A stretch of DNA of 64,000 nt from Paenibacillus zeisoli (lineage in GTDB: Bacteria > Bacillota > Bacilli > Paenibacillales > Paenibacillaceae), in NCBI RefSeq assembly GCF_003994465.1, contig NZ_RZNX01000010.1, forward strand, positions 60,582-124,581, written 5' to 3'. Of the stretch, positions 60,797 to 64,000 are shown one piece after another. Below the pieces are notes generated by a model. It made no database searches, had not been told where the DNA came from, and saw only the letters and a program-made list of their open reading frames with translations. Each line of letters begins with the position of its first letter. Positions within the stretch are counted from its first letter, which is position 1. The position numbers and the translations under genes were made by a program.

Positions 60797-62641
60797 TTAC
60801 CGGATTGCAACTTTGTACGTCTTGAGCCAATGGTTAACCTGGGCTAAATAAGCGAATAATTGGGGACCCGACATCAACTGACCGAACCAGGGAAGATTGG
60901 ATGAGGCTTCTGTGGAAGAAGCAATTTCGCGAATTTTATCCTGGTTGATCAGGGGGAGAATAGGAGACGTACTGTCATCCAGAATATTCAGCACCTGCTG
61001 CCTCACCACATTTAGATAGGCAGGGTTATGGGTTTTGGGATAGGGGCTTTTCTTCCGGTACAGCACATCTTCCGGTAGAACACCTTCTAGGGCTTTGCGA
61101 AGAATTCCCTTCTCCCGGTCCCCGGCAGTCTTGATCTCCCAAGGAATATTCCACACATACTGTACGAGCCTGTGATCGCAAAAAGGTACACGTACCTCAA
61201 GCCCTGCTGCCATACTCATCCGGTCCTTGCGATCCAGCAGAGTTGGCATGAATCGGGTAATGTTCAAATAAGACATGATGCGCATCTGGGCTTCTTTTCC
61301 CGTCTCTCCTTTTAGCTTCGGAACTTCATTTACCGCATCCTGATAGCGGTCCTGGATATACTCCTGCGGGGAGATCCATTCCCGGATCTCGGGTGCCAGT
61401 AGCTCGGAGCGAAGCCCGGTGGCCACAGACCATGGGAAGGTGCCAGAGTTCAGTAGTTCGTCGCGATGGAACCAAGGATATCCGCCAAAAATCTCATCCG
61501 CCGCTTCGCCAGATATCGCAACCGTTGCGTCTTTCTTAATCTCGCGGCTGAACAAATATAGCGAAGAGTCCACATCCGCCATCCCTGGCAGATCTCTCGC
61601 TTCTGTCGAGGCATCCAGGGCATGGGCTAGCTCGGGTGTATCGAAGCGTATCCAGTGATGCTCTGTGCCAAGCTCTGCAATCATACGCTCAATCCAAGGT
61701 GCGTCGGCACCTGGCTGGTAACTATGGGCCTTGAAATATTTATCGTTGTCTACATAATCAACTGAATAAGTATGAACCTGGCCTTGACCGCTTCTCTTGT
61801 AGTAATCCACGGCCAGGGCAGTCAGCGCACTGGAATCAAGTCCCCCCGACAGAAGGGTGCAGACAGGAACGTCAGAGAGCAGCTGCCGTTCAACCGTATC
61901 CTGCAGGAGCTCTCTCACCTTGGCTGCCGTGTGGGCCTCATTATCCTCATGTGTGTACGACTCAAGTTTCCAGTAGGTATAGATTCTCAGGCCGCTCCGG
62001 CTGTAGATCATGGCCTGCCCCGGACGGAGCTCCCGCAACTGCGTATAAACCCCGTGACCCGGTGTTCTGGCCGGACCGAGGATGAATATTTCAGCAAGTC
62101 CTTCAGCGCCTACAACGGGATCCACTTTAGGGTGCTCCAGAATGGCTTTGGGCTCTGAACCGAAGACGAGTGTGCCATCACGGTCACTGTAGAACAGAGG
62201 TTTGACACCAAGCCGGTCCCTTGCAAAAAAGACATGCTCCCGTACACTGTCCCAGATCGCGAAAGCAAAGATTCCGTTAAGCTTGTGAACGGAGTCCGGC
62301 CCCCACTCCATATATGCCTGCAGCAGTACTTCCGTATCACACTGCGTCCGGAATTTGTAACCCCGCTGAAGTAATTCTTCTCTTAGCTCAGGCGCATTAT
62401 ATATCTCCCCGTTGTATACAACGGTATATACATGGTCATCTTGATGGATGACCATGGGCTGTGCTCCATTAGCAGGGTCCATGACACTGAGTCTTCTGTG
62501 TCCGAATGCACAAGGACCGGAGATCCAGGTACCCCGAGCATCGGGTCCTCTTTTTCCAAGGGTTTCCGTCATGGTGAGAAGCAGGGCAGAGTCCCCCGTC
62601 AAGTCTCGGTTCCACTCGATAAAACCGGTAATTCCGCACAT
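60797..62641 (-). CDS. asnB: Asparagine synthase (glutamine-hydrolysing)
   Basis: A 614-residue class II glutamine amidotransferase/synthetase. The start is set to the ATG at 62641 so that the nucleophile Cys is residue 2 (MCGITGF), as the Ntn mechanism needs; an in-frame ATG at 62653 adds four residues. The N-terminal glutaminase domain (FGHRRLSVMD, VVYNGEIYNAPELR, DTEVLL) is followed by the AsnB synthetase domain with PP-loop LLSGGLDSSALTALA, SGEAADEIFGGYPW and DRKDRMSMAAGLEVRVPFCDHRLV. Several AsnB paralogues exist in Bacillota; which one this is cannot be told. Confidence 0.95.
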   Translation of the reverse strand: MCGITGFIEWNRDLTGDSALLLTMTETLGKRGPDARGTWISGPCAFGHRRLSVMDPANGAQPMVIHQDDHVYTVVYNGEIYNAPELREELLQRGYKFRTQCDTEVLLQAYMEWGPDSVHKLNGIFAFAIWDSVREHVFFARDRLGVKPLFYSDRDGTLVFGSEPKAILEHPKVDPVVGAEGLAEIFILGPARTPGHGVYTQLRELRPGQAMIYSRSGLRIYTYWKLESYTHEDNEAHTAAKVRELLQDTVERQLLSDVPVCTLLSGGLDSSALTALAVDYYKRSGQGQVHTYSVDYVDNDKYFKAHSYQPGADAPWIERMIAELGTEHHWIRFDTPELAHALDASTEARDLPGMADVDSSLYLFSREIKKDATVAISGEAADEIFGGYPWFHRDELLNSGTFPWSVATGLRSELLAPEIREWISPQEYIQDRYQDAVNEVPKLKGETGKEAQMRIMSYLNITRFMPTLLDRKDRMSMAAGLEVRVPFCDHRLVQYVWNIPWEIKTAGDREKGILRKALEGVLPEDVLYRKKSPYPKTHNPAYLNVVRQQVLNILDDSTSPILPLINQDKIREIASSTEASSNLPWFGQLMSGPQLFAYLAQVNHWLKTYKVAIR

Positions 62642-62779
62642 ATATGGTTTCATCCTCTCTCTTGGTTACTCTAAATATGCGGTTCGTGCCGCCGGTGATA
62701 CAAATTATGCCGAACCTAGGCATAAAATGTCTGTCCTTTATGGAAAACTATGCTTTGGAAGTATGAAAGGGGGAGGGTC

Positions 62780-63088
62780 ATGAAGAAGACGTTTTATGTA
62801 TCGGTTCAGGGCCGTTCGGTGCTGGAGGACCCGGGGGCAGCTGCTTACGAATGGGTTATCGAGGCAGCACCCGAGGAAGCTGATGAGCTTAGACGCAAGC
62901 TTTCCTCAAGTGCAGAAGCGGATGAAGACGAATTCATGGATTTCGTATTTCCTTGGCCAGATACTCCGGAGGATGGACGTCATGCGCGATATTCAGAACG
63001 AATCAACCGGGTATACCAGGAGATCTACCGCCTTGGAACATCGGAGACCCGTAGTCAAATGGAAAATTCAAATTTAATTCATGCATAA
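62780..63088 (+). CDS. Small conserved-looking protein, unknown
   Basis: A 102-residue protein: an antiparallel beta start (KKTFYVSVQGRSVLEDPGAAAYEWVIEAAPEEADELRRKL) and a charged middle with an aromatic FVFPWPDTPE. No membrane segment or known motif. AAAGGGGGAGGGTC directly precedes the ATG at 62780; a longer in-frame start at 62750 has no site. It is followed 27 bp later by another unknown gene, probably in one operon. Confidence 0.65.
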   Translation: MKKTFYVSVQGRSVLEDPGAAAYEWVIEAAPEEADELRRKLSSSAEADEDEFMDFVFPWPDTPEDGRHARYSERINRVYQEIYRLGTSETRSQMENSNLIHA

Positions 63089-63115
63089 TAATAAATTTAA
63101 AGAGGAGCGTTAGGT

Positions 63116-63472
63116 ATGTACTCAATTAAAGACGCGAAGCTGACAAGAACTACAGAACATAATGGTACCGCATGTGCTGAAATCGAAGTCACTCCAGTGG
63201 CCTCAAATGAACCAGGGCTGCTTGTCTATGTGGCAAGGGCTGGGAATGGTGAGGATTTCGAGATTGTCCGAATGATCCGGAATGAATCGGATCTCGCCAT
63301 AGACTGGTACAACAATAATCTGCACAACGCTTATGAGGAAATTGCCGAGGAGAACTTCGGTGATGAAGGGGTGCTGGATGCCCCGCAGCAAAGAGAGCAA
63401 TTCCGGCAAAGCCTGCTCACTTCCGGCAGTATCTCAGCCCAGCTGGAGCAGATGCTCCCTAAAGGCAGCTAA
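63116..63472 (+). CDS. Small unknown protein
   Basis: A 118-residue acidic protein (IVRMIRNESDLAIDWYNNNLHNAYEEIAEENFGDEG), no membrane segment, no recognised motif. AGAGGAGCGTTAGGT precedes the ATG. It is downstream of the 102-residue gene and ahead of a terminator, so the two likely form a two-gene unit of unknown role. Confidence 0.65.
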   Translation: MYSIKDAKLTRTTEHNGTACAEIEVTPVASNEPGLLVYVARAGNGEDFEIVRMIRNESDLAIDWYNNNLHNAYEEIAEENFGDEGVLDAPQQREQFRQSLLTSGSISAQLEQMLPKGS

Positions 63473-63500
63473 AGCTGGAAGCAGCGGCCTTACAGAAAGG

Positions 63501-63530
63501 AGGCCCTCCCGGTAGAGGGAGGGCCTTTAA
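63501..63530 (+). terminator. Terminator after the unknown gene pair
   Basis: AGGCCCTCCC pairs with GGGAGGGCCT over a 6-nt loop, followed by TTAAGTTT. It is 3 bp from the minus-strand DUF4870 stop. Confidence 0.85.
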
Positions 63531-63532
63531 GT

Positions 63533-63841
63533 TTAGTACTGCTGAGGCCACTTCGCGTTAGCAAGGATGCGAATGCCTTGAACAATGTTATACAAGAAAG
63601 CACAGAAATAGATGATGGCAAAGATCACAATATACATAAAAATCGAGGCTACATACTGGGCCGAGAACATAAAGTAGAGAAGCGGAATCGCAGCTAGAAC
63701 CGGAAATACATGTGAGAAAAGAGCCCGGCCAGCGTGCTTGCGAACCATGGCATCATCCGAGATGAACCATATCACCACAGGCAGCAGAAAAGGGGCGAAG
63801 AAAATGCTAAAGTAAGACAGCGATGCCAGAACAGGTCGCAT
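63533..63841 (-). CDS. DUF4870-like small membrane protein
   Basis: A 102-residue protein with three hydrophobic helices (about 5-25, 42-60, 65-87) and a conserved-type loop SDDAMVRKHAGRALFSH between helices 1 and 2, as in DUF4870 (YtkK/YjfA-like integral membrane proteins). Function unknown. ATG 63841 lies after AGGAGCGTGAATG. Divergent from the tRNA promoter. Confidence 0.78.
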   Translation of the reverse strand: MRPVLASLSYFSIFFAPFLLPVVIWFISDDAMVRKHAGRALFSHVFPVLAAIPLLYFMFSAQYVASIFMYIVIFAIIYFCAFLYNIVQGIRILANAKWPQQY

Positions 63842-63900
63842 ACATCATTCACGCTCCTAGAGGTTCTTTTCTCTATATTACCCAAATTTCATAATTTCCT

Positions 63901-63928
63901 TTGACATTAACGGAAGATACGTTATAAT
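63901..63928 (+). promoter_or_regulatory. Strong promoter upstream of the tRNA at the window end
   Basis: TTGACA (63901-63906) and TATAAT (63923-63928), 16-base spacer, both boxes full consensus. It lies ~50 bp before the tRNA gene. Confidence 0.85.
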
Positions 63929-63980
63929 AAATAACGCATCCTTTTTTTCTCTCAGGATCTGCCCTGAAGAAATTACATAT

Positions 63981-64000
63981 GTCTCAGTAGCTCAGCTGGA
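63981..64000 (+). tRNA. tRNA gene, first 20 bases only (type not readable)
   Basis: GTCTCAG would be the 5' acceptor strand, followed by T8-A9 and the D-arm start GCTCAGCTGGA. The anticodon lies beyond the window; tRNA-Arg is a guess only. Confidence 0.75.

Overview
The window reads as a chromosomal segment of a spore-forming Bacillota bacterium, most likely Paenibacillus or a close relative. The reasons are the gene content and order (infC-rpmI-rplT, ilvB-ilvN-ilvC-leuA-leuB, pheS-pheT-zapA, mutS2-DUF350, gerM-rph-rdgB, yugG/yugH-like pair), strong AGGAGG-type ribosome sites, TTG/GTG/ATT starts, T-box leaders, and sporulation genes (CotF-like coat protein, GerM, a Spo0E-type phosphatase, a soluble PAS kinase). 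This is inference from remembered families and synteny; no database search was run. I see no prophage, insertion sequence or CRISPR array.

Layout. 1-5.0 kb (mostly minus): 5'-truncated view of proS with a T-box leader, a PadR regulator with a CPBP membrane protease, speD and an RluA-type pseudouridine synthase. 5.2-9.2 kb (plus): recQ and a B12-binding radical SAM enzyme, separated by a long hairpin element and a 38-bp tandem repeat array. 9.4-12.4 kb (minus): a compact operon mnmL-mnmM-VOC protein-alpha/beta hydrolase; mnmL and mnmM finish the mnm5 group on wobble uridine of tRNA. 12.8-17.2 kb: trmB, an MGDG-synthase-like glycosyltransferase, a PAP2 phosphatase, and a membrane GT2 glycosyltransferase behind a ~370-nt structured-looking leader. 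17.2-19.6 kb: L20-leader-controlled infC-rpmI-rplT, a Gly/Tyr-rich small protein and a GNAT enzyme. 19.6-25.7 kb: T-box(Leu)-controlled ilvB-ilvN-ilvC-leuA-leuB, in which leuA is broken by a large internal deletion, a frameshift and loss of its ATG start. 25.9-31.9 kb: 2-Cys peroxiredoxin, a zinc-ribbon protein, a PAS histidine kinase behind a Spo0A-box promoter, an aldolase-like DRE-TIM protein and a GGDEF-EAL protein with a degenerate GGDEF. 32.0-37.2 kb: tRNA-Pro, tRNA-Gly and a BMP-type nucleoside ABC importer. 37.4-49 kb: YwbE, T-box(Phe)-controlled pheST, a ZapA with a very long coiled coil, a CuA lipoprotein, a diguanylate cyclase, a small membrane protein, mutS2, DUF350, a 27-residue membrane peptide and a double zinc-ribbon protein. 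49.2-54.2 kb: coat genes, alaR-alaT, Spo0E-like phosphatase, PduO adenosyltransferase, a second RluA-type synthase and an ArsC/Spx-like protein. 54.3-64 kb: a 5'-3' exonuclease, phosphodiester glycosidase, pgpA, gerM-rph-rdgB, a methyltransferase, asnB, two unknown small proteins, a DUF4870 membrane protein and the start of a tRNA gene.

Themes. Translation is over-represented: three aminoacyl-tRNA-sensing T-boxes (Pro, Leu, Phe), tRNA/rRNA modification enzymes, IF3/L35/L20 and tRNA genes. Cell-envelope and c-di-GMP functions form a second theme. The observations most worth a second look are the leuA lesion, the paired long-hairpin elements with the linked tandem array, the unassigned leader before the GT2 gene, the Spo0A box at the PAS kinase, and the mutually exclusive hairpins between ilvN and ilvC.
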